DNA of 64,000 nt from assembly GCA_903895845.1 (NCBI GenBank), contig CAITVK010000114.1, positions 124,001 to 188,000 of the forward strand, read 5' to 3'. The position numbers and the translations under genes were made by a program. This stretch comes from an uncultured Chitinophagaceae bacterium (GTDB lineage: Bacteria; Bacteroidota; Bacteroidia; Chitinophagales; Chitinophagaceae). Shown here piece by piece: positions 42,077 to 50,710 of the stretch. Under the pieces are notes generated by a model, which was not told where the DNA came from, did no database searches, and was given only the letters and a program-made list of their open reading frames with translations. Every line of letters begins with the position of its first letter. The first letter of the stretch is position 1.

Positions 42077-44674
42077 ATGAATTTGAATAATTATACCATC
42101 AAAGCGCAGGAAACCATTGGTGCCGCTCAACAGTTGGCATTTAACAATGGCAATCCTAACATTGAAACGAATCATTTATTGAAGGCATTATTGAAAGATG
42201 AGGACAGTTCTATCGACTATCTCTTGAAGAAAAATTCGGTTAATACGGGTCTTATTCAATCAAAATTAGAAGAAAGCCTCAAGCGTTTGCCAAAGGCAAA
42301 TGGTGTAGAACCCGCTACCACAATGGGTAGGGATTTGAATAATGTGTTCTTAAAAGCAACAGCGTCCATCAGTAAGTTTAAGGACGAATTTGTGAGTGTG
42401 GAGCATTTATTACTTGGGCTTTTGCAAGTGAATGATGATACGGGTAAGTTATTAAAAGATGCTGGATTGACTGAAAAAGGATTGGTTGCGGCTATTACTG
42501 ACTTGAGAAAAGGCAGTACGGTAAATTCTCAAACAAGCTCTCATCAGTACAATGCCCTGCAGAAATATGCAAAGAATTTGAATGATTTGGCACGCCAAGG
42601 AAAACTTGATCCTGTAATTGGGCGTGATGAAGAAATAAGACGTACGCTGCATATATTAACCAGAAGAAGTAAAAATAATCCTATTTTGGTGGGTGAGCCA
42701 GGCGTTGGTAAAACAGCCATTGCAGAAGGTTTGGCCATGCGGATTGTGAATGGGGATGTACCTGAAAACTTAAAGAATAAAATAATATTTGCCTTGGATA
42801 TGGGCTTGCTGATAGCAGGAGCCAAGTATAAAGGTGAGTTTGAAGAAAGGTTGAAGTCTGTAGTAAAAGAAGTGGGTGAAAGCGATGGAGACATTATCTT
42901 ATTCATCGATGAGATACATACCCTCATTGGTGCGGGTGGTGGCGAAGGTGCAATGGATGCCGCCAATATCTTAAAACCCGCTTTGGCTAGGGGTGAATTG
43001 AGGGCTGTTGGTGCAACAACATTGAATGAATACCAGAAATATTTTGAAAAGGACAAAGCTTTGGAACGTCGTTTCCAACGAGTTTTAGTTGATGAACCTT
43101 CCGTAGAGGATGCTGTCAGTATTCTTCGTGGGATAAAGGATAAGTACGAAAGCCATCACCATGTACAGATAAAAGATGAAGCCATTATTGCTGCTGTAGA
43201 GTTGTCGCATCGTTATATAACCGATTGTTTCTTACCCGATAAGGCGATAGATTTAATTGACGAAAGTGCAGCCAAGCTTCGTTTGGAAATGAATAGTATG
43301 CCGGAAGAATTGGATAAACTAGAACGTAACATCAGGCAGTTGGAGATAGAAAGAGAGGCCATTAAAAGGGAGAATGATGCTGATAAGCTGAAAGAATTGT
43401 CACTACAGATATCTTTATTAAGTGTAGAAAGGGATACACTGAAAGCCAAGTGGAAACAAGAAAGGGAGGTGGTTGATAAGATTCAAAATGCAAAGGCTGA
43501 AATAGATAATTTGAAGATAGAAGCCGAGCGTGCAGAACGTGAAGGTGACTTTGGAAAAGTAGCTGAAATACGTTATGGCAAGATTAAGACACAGGAAAAA
43601 CTGATTGAAGATACCACTGCGGATTTGGATAAGATGAGCGAAAAACGTTTGCTTAAAGAAGAGGTTGATGCAGAAGACATTGCAGAAGCAGTGGCTAAGG
43701 CAACGGGTATTCCTTTGAGTAAGATGTTGCAAAGCGAAAGGGAAAAGTTATTGAATCTTGAAGATGAATTGCACAAGAAAGTGGTTGGTCAAGAAGAAGC
43801 AATTACTGCTGTTGCCGATGCCATCCGTAGAAGTAGGGCAGGATTACAAGACCCGAAGAAGCCAATTGGTTCGTTTATTTTCTTGGGAACTACAGGTGTT
43901 GGTAAGACAGAGTTAGCAAAAGCCCTTGCTGATTATTTGTTTGATGATGAAAACATGATGACCCGCATTGATATGAGCGAGTATCAGGAAAAGCATACCG
44001 TAAGCAGGTTGGTAGGAGCACCTCCGGGATATGTGGGTTATGATGAAGGCGGACAATTAACCGAAGTAGTTCGTAGAAAACCTTACAGCGTTGTGTTGTT
44101 GGATGAGATAGAAAAAGCGCATCCAGATGTATATAATGTATTGCTACAAGTATTGGATGATGGGAGATTGACTGATAACAAGGGACGGGTTGTGAACTTT
44201 AAAAATACCATTATCATCATGACAAGCAACATGGGTAGCACCATTATTCAAGACGCTTTCGAAAATGTTACCGAAGCGAATAAAGAAGATGTAGTGGAGA
44301 AAACAAAGGTTGAGGTGATGAATCTATTGAAACAAACCATCCGCCCAGAGTTCTTGAATAGGATTGATGAAGTGATTATGTTCCAGCCTCTGATGAAGAA
44401 AGAAATAAAGGGTATCATCAAAATTCAGTTGGAAGGATTGAAAACAATGGTGGCTAAGAATGGTATTGAGTTACAATTTACCGACTATCTATTGGATTAT
44501 TTATCCGAAAACGGTTACGATCCACAGTTTGGTGCTAGACCTTTGAAGCGATTGATTCAAAAGGAAATAATCAATCAATTAAGTAAAAAAATTCTTGGTG
44601 GAAGCATCGATAAAGCCAAACCAGTTTTGGTAGATGTATTTGATAATTTGGTGGTGTTTAGGAATGAAGATTAA
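42077..44674 (+). CDS. clpB: ATP-dependent chaperone ClpB
   Basis: The 865-residue Hsp100 disaggregase works with DnaK to rescue aggregated protein. The N domain spans about 1-145. The first AAA+ module has Walker A GEPGVGKTA (about 207). A coiled-coil middle domain spans about 405-520 (ELDKLERNIRQLEIEREAIK), which distinguishes ClpB from ClpA/ClpC. The second AAA+ module has GTTGVGKTE (about 607) and LLDEIEKAHPDVYN. No ClpP-binding IGF loop is apparent. It is a single gene. Confidence 0.97.
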   Translation: MNLNNYTIKAQETIGAAQQLAFNNGNPNIETNHLLKALLKDEDSSIDYLLKKNSVNTGLIQSKLEESLKRLPKANGVEPATTMGRDLNNVFLKATASISKFKDEFVSVEHLLLGLLQVNDDTGKLLKDAGLTEKGLVAAITDLRKGSTVNSQTSSHQYNALQKYAKNLNDLARQGKLDPVIGRDEEIRRTLHILTRRSKNNPILVGEPGVGKTAIAEGLAMRIVNGDVPENLKNKIIFALDMGLLIAGAKYKGEFEERLKSVVKEVGESDGDIILFIDEIHTLIGAGGGEGAMDAANILKPALARGELRAVGATTLNEYQKYFEKDKALERRFQRVLVDEPSVEDAVSILRGIKDKYESHHHVQIKDEAIIAAVELSHRYITDCFLPDKAIDLIDESAAKLRLEMNSMPEELDKLERNIRQLEIEREAIKRENDADKLKELSLQISLLSVERDTLKAKWKQEREVVDKIQNAKAEIDNLKIEAERAEREGDFGKVAEIRYGKIKTQEKLIEDTTADLDKMSEKRLLKEEVDAEDIAEAVAKATGIPLSKMLQSEREKLLNLEDELHKKVVGQEEAITAVADAIRRSRAGLQDPKKPIGSFIFLGTTGVGKTELAKALADYLFDDENMMTRIDMSEYQEKHTVSRLVGAPPGYVGYDEGGQLTEVVRRKPYSVVLLDEIEKAHPDVYNVLLQVLDDGRLTDNKGRVVNFKNTIIIMTSNMGSTIIQDAFENVTEANKEDVVEKTKVEVMNLLKQTIRPEFLNRIDEVIMFQPLMKKEIKGIIKIQLEGLKTMVAKNGIELQFTDYLLDYLSENGYDPQFGARPLKRLIQKEIINQLSKKILGGSIDKAKPVLVDVFDNLVVFRNED

Positions 44675-44812
44675 TCCCACTCGGATTTTATGTTAGACTA
44701 AAATAATTTATCTTAAAATAAATGCTGGAAAATATTTTTAGGGGCTGACTTAGTAGATAAAATATCCTCGTTAAGTCCAAAAAAGCATTCTCGAAGACTC
44801 AAAAGGTATGGC

Positions 44813-44875
44813 AGGAATGCAAAATATCTCTTTAGGAATCCAATTCCTGGCGTAGGAATTGGATTCCTACGGGCA
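44813..44875. repeat. Array E: short 20-21-bp units with a perfect hairpin
   Basis: AGGAAT-type units start at about 44813, 44834 and 44854. Two of them form a perfect 15-bp inverted repeat, AGGAATCCAATTCCT (44835-44849) against its complement (44855-44869), with a 5-nt loop. The array lies in the convergent gap between clpB and the YdeI-like gene. The rest of this 387-bp gap shows only the terminator at 45003. Confidence 0.7.
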
Positions 44876-45002
44876 TTTCTGAAGATTTCGACTAGAATTA
44901 TTACAAAAAAGAAGGGATATAAACGCTATGCAACTTCTCATTTCAAGTATATAACAACTGATAAACTAGCAGTGTTGATATGTATCTATTTATTCGCCAA
45001 TT

Positions 45003-45035
45003 AAAAAGCCCGAAGCAGTTTGCTTCGGGCTTTTT
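45003..45035 (-). terminator. Bidirectional terminator between clpB and the YdeI-like gene
   Basis: A perfect 15-bp stem (AAAAAGCCCGAAGCA with its complement) has a 3-nt loop, with A and T runs on the two sides. It can end the leftward YdeI-like gene and possibly clpB as well. Confidence 0.88.
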
Positions 45036-45061
45036 AAATATATAAACCAAGACTTAAAATA

Positions 45062-45751
45062 TCAATTCTCTAGAGGTGTATTCTTTCTGGAAGTTAATTT
45101 CTCAACCACAGATTCCAGCCTTCTTTGCTTTGTTTCTCCTTTTTTGGAATCTTCTAAGTAAGAAACATACTCGTTTTGGTGAGCAACAGAAAGAGAAGTA
45201 AAGAACTCTCTAGCTTCTTTATGTTTCTTAAAAATCTTTTCTAGTTCTGCGGGAGGTACAACCAGGTTTTTTTCAAACTCAACGGTGGCAGTAACGGTAG
45301 ATACTTCAATTACTTCTACAGAAGAAACGCTAGAGCCATTTTTTACTGGTAAAGGAAGAGCCGCAACTTCTGTTTTTTTGAATCGGATTGCATTCCAGAC
45401 GTTATCAATGGATACTTGATTTACGTTTTCGAAGCCACTTTGTATCAACAAGTCCCAACTACATTGCCTGTTAAGGTCACTGACAATTTTGCTTGTTTGT
45501 TTTGGATAAGCTATCCAAACTTTACTGTTTGAGTGCAATGCGGAGAAAACTTCCCTTAAAATGTTATTAAGTTGGTTTTGATTGACTGCAAAAATCAGTG
45601 CAAAATCAATTTTTCTAGATTTGAGGAGAGGGGTTACGTTCTTAGCGTAAGACAGCTTAACAAATTGCTTTTCAATTGATGATGGAAGTCCTTGTATCAG
45701 TAAGGATCTTTCATCTTTTAATTCTAAATCTTCAAATAAACTAGTAGACAT
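45062..45751 (-). CDS. YdeI/OmpD-associated-type protein with N-terminal extension
   Basis: The C-terminal part of this 229-residue protein (about 160-222) matches the YdeI/OmpD-associated pattern: ELEKIFKKHKEAREFFTSLS, HQNEYVSYLEDSKKGETKQR, RRLESVVEKL. The N-terminal 130 residues form a separate domain (DFALIFAVNQNQLNNILREV, KVWIAYPKQTSK), which resembles a small DUF3052-like fold. The biochemical role is unknown; some YdeI proteins are linked to polymyxin or peptide resistance. It has no signal peptide. Confidence 0.75.
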   Translation of the reverse strand: MSTSLFEDLELKDERSLLIQGLPSSIEKQFVKLSYAKNVTPLLKSRKIDFALIFAVNQNQLNNILREVFSALHSNSKVWIAYPKQTSKIVSDLNRQCSWDLLIQSGFENVNQVSIDNVWNAIRFKKTEVAALPLPVKNGSSVSSVEVIEVSTVTATVEFEKNLVVPPAELEKIFKKHKEAREFFTSLSVAHQNEYVSYLEDSKKGETKQRRLESVVEKLTSRKNTPLEN

Positions 45752-45901
45752 GCCTAAAAATTTGTATTAGGTGATGTAAATGAGGAGCGCAAAGATAAAT
45801 AATGTTAAGCTAATAAATTGAATAAATAAAAAAGATGCAATTTTTAACAACAAATTTGGCTAAAAAGAAAGCATCTCTAAAATTTCTATGTATTATGGGG
45901 C

Positions 45902-46561
45902 TTATTTATCGTCGGTGTTCCTTCTTTGTTTTCTTCGATCCCGGTATTTAAGTATGGGCACCCTACTTTCGGTTCCATTCAAGATGCGGGTAATGTTTTT
46001 TTGGTGAGTCATTACGATCATCAATGCAACCAAAACAGCGAATATCCTGTATAATCTTTCATGTTCATTGAAAATAAACAGGATGAAAACCATGAAAGAA
46101 ATACCTGCCAGTATTGAACTTAGAGAAACGAAACGTGTGAGATACAAAACCAACAAGAAAACGCCGACACAACAAAGCGCCACCAAAGGCTGAATGGCAA
46201 CGGCCATCCCAAAGAGGGTTGCAACACCCTTGCCGCCCTTGAAATCGGCCCAGATAGGAAAGATATGACCGGCAACAGCAGCCAACCCCAAACCGATCAT
46301 AAAATTGGTCCGCTCCAGTTCGTTTGTCAGATAAAAAGGAATGAAGATGTAAAGAGACGTGCCGATGATACCTTTCAGCATATCGACAATCATTACAAAA
46401 GTGCCCCATTTTTTGCCGAGTATCCTGTAGGTGTTAGTGGCACCTGCATTGCCGCTACCATAATCCCTGATATCTATTTCGAAGAAGTATCTACTTACCC
46501 AAACAGATGTAGGAATAGAGCCAATTAAATAAGATAAAACTATTAAAAAAATCTCCCTCAT
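45902..46561 (-). CDS. plsY: Glycerol-3-phosphate acyltransferase PlsY
   Basis: The 219-residue inner-membrane enzyme transfers an acyl group from acyl-phosphate to glycerol-3-phosphate, the first step of phospholipid synthesis. Five or so hydrophobic helices alternate with the three conserved loops: SGNAGATNTYRILGKKWG (about 37-54), GHIFPIWADFKGGKGVAT (about 98-115) and a third near TRFVSLSSI. The C-terminal tail is basic. It lies downstream of prmA on the same strand, with a 75-bp gap. Confidence 0.95.
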   Translation of the reverse strand: MREIFLIVLSYLIGSIPTSVWVSRYFFEIDIRDYGSGNAGATNTYRILGKKWGTFVMIVDMLKGIIGTSLYIFIPFYLTNELERTNFMIGLGLAAVAGHIFPIWADFKGGKGVATLFGMAVAIQPLVALCCVGVFLLVLYLTRFVSLSSILAGISFMVFILFIFNEHERLYRIFAVLVALMIVMTHQKNITRILNGTESRVPILKYRDRRKQRRNTDDK

Positions 46562-46636
46562 TATACCAAATTAGTTAGTCGTGTTGTCACAAATATATTG
46601 AAAAACTTAAATTCAAAACAAAACCTTCCCTCAATT

Positions 46637-47455
46637 TTATGCTGGCATTAGGAATTGAAGTGCAATCCAATTGCTTTTTGTAATAGTTTTCAAGTGCTGC
46701 CATCCTAGTAAAGCTGTAGCAGCAAGAATATCTTTTTCATCTTCCTGCAGCAATCCGCTAAGTAATATTTGCCCATTGGGGGCAGCATCGTTGGTGAGGG
46801 CTTCCATGTTTGCGAGTATAATGTTCTTGTTGATATTAGCCAAAACAATGTCGAATGTTTTTCCTGTAACGGCCGTATCAGCCTTATAAATTTGAATTTG
46901 CTTACAGTCATTACTAGCAATATTTTCTTGGGAGTTTTCTATGCACCAATCATCATAGTCAATGGCTTCAATTTCTATCCCTCCAAGTTTTTCTGCAAGG
47001 ATTGCCAGTATACCTGTGCCAGAACCAAAGTCCAACACGGTTTTGTTTTTGAAATCTATGTCCCGCATCAGTTGCATCATCATATAGGTAGTTGCATGGT
47101 GACCAGTACCAAAACTCATCTTTGGTGTGATGATAATTTCGTGTGCAACATTTGTGAGTGGCGCATGAAAAGATGCCCGTACGCCTACAAAATCATCCAC
47201 AGCCATCGGGCTAAAGTTACTTTCCCATACTTCATTCCAGTTTTGCTGAGGCAAGCTAGTAGTGGTGTAATTAAGCGAATGCCCATTGATTAATATCTTT
47301 AAGGCAGCTTCATCAAAAGTATTTTCGGAAGAGAATGCCTTTAGGGAGGTATCGGTTTCTTCAAATCCATCAAAGCCAATAGCGGAGAGTTCGGCTATCA
47401 AAAGGTCTTTCAAAACGGCATCTATTGTATCAATCGTAATCTCTGTGTAATTCAT
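46637..47455 (-). CDS. prmA: Ribosomal protein L11 methyltransferase
   Basis: The ATG at 47455 (MNYTEITIDTIDAVLKDLLI) gives 272 residues; a frame opening 24 bp upstream is less likely. The N-terminal domain recognises L11. The SAM-binding Rossmann fold begins at TVLDFGSGTGILAILAEKLG (about 145-163). FGTGHHATTYMMMQLM and DIVLANINKNIIL are family motifs. It trimethylates L11. It is slightly shorter than E. coli PrmA (293). Confidence 0.93.
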   Translation of the reverse strand: MNYTEITIDTIDAVLKDLLIAELSAIGFDGFEETDTSLKAFSSENTFDEAALKILINGHSLNYTTTSLPQQNWNEVWESNFSPMAVDDFVGVRASFHAPLTNVAHEIIITPKMSFGTGHHATTYMMMQLMRDIDFKNKTVLDFGSGTGILAILAEKLGGIEIEAIDYDDWCIENSQENIASNDCKQIQIYKADTAVTGKTFDIVLANINKNIILANMEALTNDAAPNGQILLSGLLQEDEKDILAATALLGWQHLKTITKSNWIALQFLMPA

Positions 47456-47499
47456 TATCCTATGTGTAAGTGTCGGCAAAGCTACCGAAGTAGTTTAAA

Positions 47500-47522
47500 A
47501 GTTATGAATTATAAGTTTTAGG
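47500..47522. repeat. Short heptamer array
   Basis: AGTTATG, AATTATA, AGTTTTA words at 7-bp spacing in the divergent gap between prmA and the HMA gene. This is a weak member of the heptamer family. Confidence 0.5.
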
Positions 47523-47578
47523 ACAAAAAAAAGTTGTAAAATTGCTTTAAAGTGCGAATCATTATAATCCTTTAACCA

Positions 47579-47586
47579 TACTTTTG
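47579..47586 (+). promoter_or_regulatory. Candidate -7 box TACTTTTG of the HMA gene
   Basis: TACTTTTG matches the Bacteroidetes -7 consensus TAnnTTTG, 55 bp upstream of the HMA start codon. I do not find a TTG at the expected -33 distance, so confidence is low. Confidence 0.35.
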
Positions 47587-47641
47587 TAAGGAAACAAACA
47601 ACTGTTCGTTTTACTAGTTAATCAATATAAATTTATACATC

Positions 47642-47986
47642 ATGAAAAAGAGAAACATCATTTTGGCAGTTGCCATGGCTTTCTTCGCCTTTGCAGTAAA
47701 TGCCCAATCGGTTAAAACCGAAAACATAAAAGTATATGGCAACTGTGCACAATGCCGTAGCCATATTCAAAAAGCAGCCACAGCAGCTGGCGCAACCCTT
47801 GCAAAATGGAACGTGGATACCAAAGTACTTACTGTAACTTATGATACTACAAAAACAGACTCTAAAGAGATTCAAGCGAAAATTGCAGAAATAGGCTACG
47901 ACACCCAAGACGCAACAGCTACTGATGCCGCTTACAATAAGTTGGATGAATGTTGCCAATACGATAGAAAAAAGAAGAAAGGATAA
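47642..47986 (+). CDS. Exported HMA (heavy-metal-associated) domain protein
   Basis: The 114-residue protein has a signal peptide (about 1-22, AFFAFAVNAQS). A ferredoxin-like HMA domain follows (about 26-90) in which the CxxC pair is C35/C38 (YGNCAQCRSHI). The C-terminus adds DECCQYDRKKKKG, two more cysteines and a basic end. It probably binds copper or another soft metal in the periplasm, or serves as a small metallochaperone. No metal transporter is adjacent. Confidence 0.88.
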   Translation: MKKRNIILAVAMAFFAFAVNAQSVKTENIKVYGNCAQCRSHIQKAATAAGATLAKWNVDTKVLTVTYDTTKTDSKEIQAKIAEIGYDTQDATATDAAYNKLDECCQYDRKKKKG

Positions 47987-48012
47987 ATAGAGATAAAAAG
48001 TAGGAGATAGGT

Positions 48013-48042
48013 AAGCCCTTGAAGTTAATTCTTTAAGGGCTT
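48013..48042 (+). terminator. Hairpin after the HMA gene
   Basis: AAGCCCTTGAAG pairs with CTTTAAGGGCTT with a G:T pair around a 6-nt loop. The T run is weak, so termination may be partial. Confidence 0.6.
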
Positions 48043-48112
48043 TACTGTTTTATAACTCTTATTTCAGAACTTCCATAGATTTGCCGTCTTCCATTTTTTA
48101 ATACTCTTCAAT

Positions 48113-50038
48113 ATGAAAAAAATATTACTTCCACTTGCAGTTGCCATCGTCTCTTCAGGGGCAGCACAAAATAAGATGACACCCGAGTTGCTCTGGAAAC
48201 TAGGCAGGGTTGCAGGTCTTGGAATATCAAAAGACAAACAATATGTAATCTATGCAGTCAATCAGCCAGATGTGCAGGGAAACACTTCCAGCAGCAAATA
48301 TTACAAGATACCAGTTATTGGTGGCAAAGCGGTAGAATTGGATGATGCAGTGGATAGCATTTTAGCGAACAGTAAGATCTCTCCTGATGGAAAGTATATT
48401 ATCACTACCGATGAAGTTCCGGTAAAAAAAGTACATTCCTCAGATTTGTATCCCGACTTACCCAAAGCGAATGCTTATGTGTACGAGTCGCTCAACTATC
48501 GCCATTGGGATACTTGGGAGGATGGAAAATTTGGGCATGTATTCTTTGCACCATTGATTAATGGAAAGCCCGGAGAAGCCAAAGACATTATGCCCAATGA
48601 ACCTTATGATTGTCCGCAGAAACCTTCTGGTGGTGGCGAAGACTTTATCTGGCATCCCGATAGCAAACACATTTTGTATGTAACCAAAAAGAAATTTGGA
48701 ACTGATTATGCCATTAGTACGAACACCAATTTGTATGAATACGATATCACAACCGGCACTACCAGAAACTTAACAGAAAACAATAATGGCTACGACGTAG
48801 ATCCTGCCTACAACAGCAAGGGCGTATTGGCTTGGTTGCAGATGAAGAGGGACGGCTATGAATCGGACAAACAAGATTTAGTTGTTTCTGATGGAACAAC
48901 GACCATCAACCTTACTAAAAGTCGCGATAACATCCATGTAGAAGGCTTTAAATGGGCAGAAGACAACAAAACTATTTATTTCTATGGCCCTATCAATGGC
49001 ACCATGCAATTGTTCTCTGTTAAATATCCGGGGCAATCGAAGGTTTTGCCGTTTGTAAAGCAAATTACCAAAGGCGATTTTGACATAACAGGTATTGTGG
49101 GACAAAAAGGAGATACCCTTATTGTTACCCGCACCGATATGAACCATGCTACCGAATTATATACAGTGAATCTTACAAATGGAGAAACGCAACAACTGAC
49201 TCATGTAAACGACAACATTTATAAGAATATTGGACTTTGCAAAGTGGAACGTAAATATGTACCCACTACCGACCAAAAGAAGATGTTGGTGTGGGTAATA
49301 TATCCGCCAGACTTTGATACTACCAAAAAATATCCAACCCTTTTATATTGTAATGGCGGCCCACAAGTTTCGTTGACACAGTTTTATTCGTATCGCTGGA
49401 ATATGCAGTTGATTGCTTCTCAAGGATATATTGTAGTGGCACCTTGCCGTAGGGGTATGCCGGGTTTTGGTACTAAATGGAATGAAGAAGTAAGTAAAGA
49501 TTGGGGCGGACAAGTATTGCAGGATTATTTGAGTGCCATTGATGCAGTGAGTAAAGAAAAGTATGTAGACTTAAATCGTAGAGGTTGTGTGGGTGCAAGC
49601 TTTGGGGGCTATTCGGCTTTTGCTTTGGAAGGTATACACCAAGGACGCTTTAAAACATTTATTGCCCATGATGGCATCTTCAACTTCAAGAGTATGTATG
49701 GCACTACCGATGAATTATTCTTTGAGAACTGGGAAAAAGGCGGTAATTATTGGGATAAAAACAACGCAGTTGCGCAACGTTCGTTTAGTCAGAGCCCAAG
49801 CAACTTTGTAGATAAATGGAATACACCCATTTTAATTGTACAAGGAGGAAAAGATTATAGAGTACCTATCGGGCAAGGACAAGAAGCGTTTCAGGCAGCA
49901 CAGCTAAAAGGGATCAAAAGTAAATTCTTATACCTACCCGATGAAAACCATTGGGTGCTAAGTCCACAAAATGCTTTGGTATGGCAAAGAGAGTTTTTTA
50001 AATGGCTGGATGAAACGATACCAGCAGTTGGGAAATAA
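48113..50038 (+). CDS. S9 family peptidase (prolyl oligopeptidase type), exported
   Basis: The 641-residue protein has a signal peptide (about 1-19), a beta-propeller-like N-terminal domain with WD/PD40-type strands (about 30-370) and an alpha/beta-hydrolase domain (about 390-641). The catalytic triad is visible: S496 in GASFGGYSAF, D581 in GGKDYRVP and H613 in DENHWVL. It would cleave short peptides in the periplasm, in the manner of dipeptidyl peptidase IV or acylaminoacyl peptidase. It is a single gene with its own terminator. Confidence 0.93.
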   Translation: MKKILLPLAVAIVSSGAAQNKMTPELLWKLGRVAGLGISKDKQYVIYAVNQPDVQGNTSSSKYYKIPVIGGKAVELDDAVDSILANSKISPDGKYIITTDEVPVKKVHSSDLYPDLPKANAYVYESLNYRHWDTWEDGKFGHVFFAPLINGKPGEAKDIMPNEPYDCPQKPSGGGEDFIWHPDSKHILYVTKKKFGTDYAISTNTNLYEYDITTGTTRNLTENNNGYDVDPAYNSKGVLAWLQMKRDGYESDKQDLVVSDGTTTINLTKSRDNIHVEGFKWAEDNKTIYFYGPINGTMQLFSVKYPGQSKVLPFVKQITKGDFDITGIVGQKGDTLIVTRTDMNHATELYTVNLTNGETQQLTHVNDNIYKNIGLCKVERKYVPTTDQKKMLVWVIYPPDFDTTKKYPTLLYCNGGPQVSLTQFYSYRWNMQLIASQGYIVVAPCRRGMPGFGTKWNEEVSKDWGGQVLQDYLSAIDAVSKEKYVDLNRRGCVGASFGGYSAFALEGIHQGRFKTFIAHDGIFNFKSMYGTTDELFFENWEKGGNYWDKNNAVAQRSFSQSPSNFVDKWNTPILIVQGGKDYRVPIGQGQEAFQAAQLKGIKSKFLYLPDENHWVLSPQNALVWQREFFKWLDETIPAVGK

Positions 50039-50051
50039 AAATAAATGATGG

Positions 50052-50076
50052 GGGCATACGCAAGTATGCCCTTTTT
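50052..50076 (+). terminator. Terminator of the S9 peptidase gene
   Basis: GGGCATAC pairs with GTATGCCC around the tetraloop GCAA and is followed by a run of five T. Confidence 0.9.
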
Positions 50077-50204
50077 ATTTGACTCAGTAGAATAGTAATA
50101 CTTTAAGCATATTGTCCCCGACACCAATAGAAGCGTTTTCCCCAAACTTAGAAGGCTTGTTTCTGGTTACCCTATCTCCTTAATCTTTAATTTCCTCGCA
50201 ATTG

Positions 50205-50412
50205 TTCAAGCATTCCACGTCATTATTTAAGCTTAAATAATGACGTGGAATGCTTGAATAATCACGCAATAAGCATAAATAATCATCCGTAATGCATGAA
50301 TAATCATGTGGAACGATTAAATAGTGACGCAACATTCATGAATAATGGCGCATAATTCATGAATAATCATCCGTAATGCATGAATAGTCACTTGGAATAC
50401 TTAAATAATGGC
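50205..50412. repeat. Array F1: 54-bp perfect palindrome plus nine 21-bp units
   Basis: 50205-50258 is a perfect 54-bp palindrome (two arms of 27 bp, centre between 50231 and 50232). Its right arm opens into nine 21-bp units from 50224 to 50412, of the type GCATGAATAATCAT with CCGTAAT or GTGGAAT heptamers. Units repeat with few changes (for example 50287-50307 and 50371-50391). Each contains dyads such as ATTCATGAAT. All frames carry stops. The array lies between the S9 peptidase terminator and the S1/P1 nuclease gene. Confidence 0.92.
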
Positions 50413-50428
50413 GCAAAAATGGGCATCG

Positions 50429-50575
50429 TAGAAAAAGCCACTTTAGGTATTGAGGTACATATTTCGAGTGTTGGAATATATATTCTGAGAGTTGAGATAT
50501 ACGTTTTAGGTTCTGATATATATATTGGATGCTGAAGTATATACTTTAGGTGTTGAAGTAGCTAATTGAAGGGGG
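50429..50575. repeat. Array F2: seven 21-bp units, TTGAAGTATATAC type
   Basis: A second array follows F1 directly with a different unit: TTG-like starts at about 50450, 50471, 50492, 50513, 50532 and 50553. All steps are 21 bp except one of 19. A less regular unit precedes them from 50429. TATATATA-like dyads occur in each unit. The unit is unrelated to F1 although the two arrays are neighbours. After 50580 an AT-rich stretch leads to the nuclease gene. Confidence 0.85.
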
Positions 50576-50710
50576 TATTACTACACTTTTTTACACCTAA
50601 TCGGTAAATAAACCTAAAATGTAGAGTAAGATTGTATATAAATAATATCTAGTAACCGAAATCACTTAGATATTCACTTAATTTGCAGAATTATTTATTC
50701 AAATTTTACA

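Noticed and set aside
5103-50575. CRISPR arrays, suggested by the regular short repeats
   Set aside because: Units follow one another without unique 30-bp spacers, the repeats are degenerate and mostly palindromic, and no cas gene is in the window.
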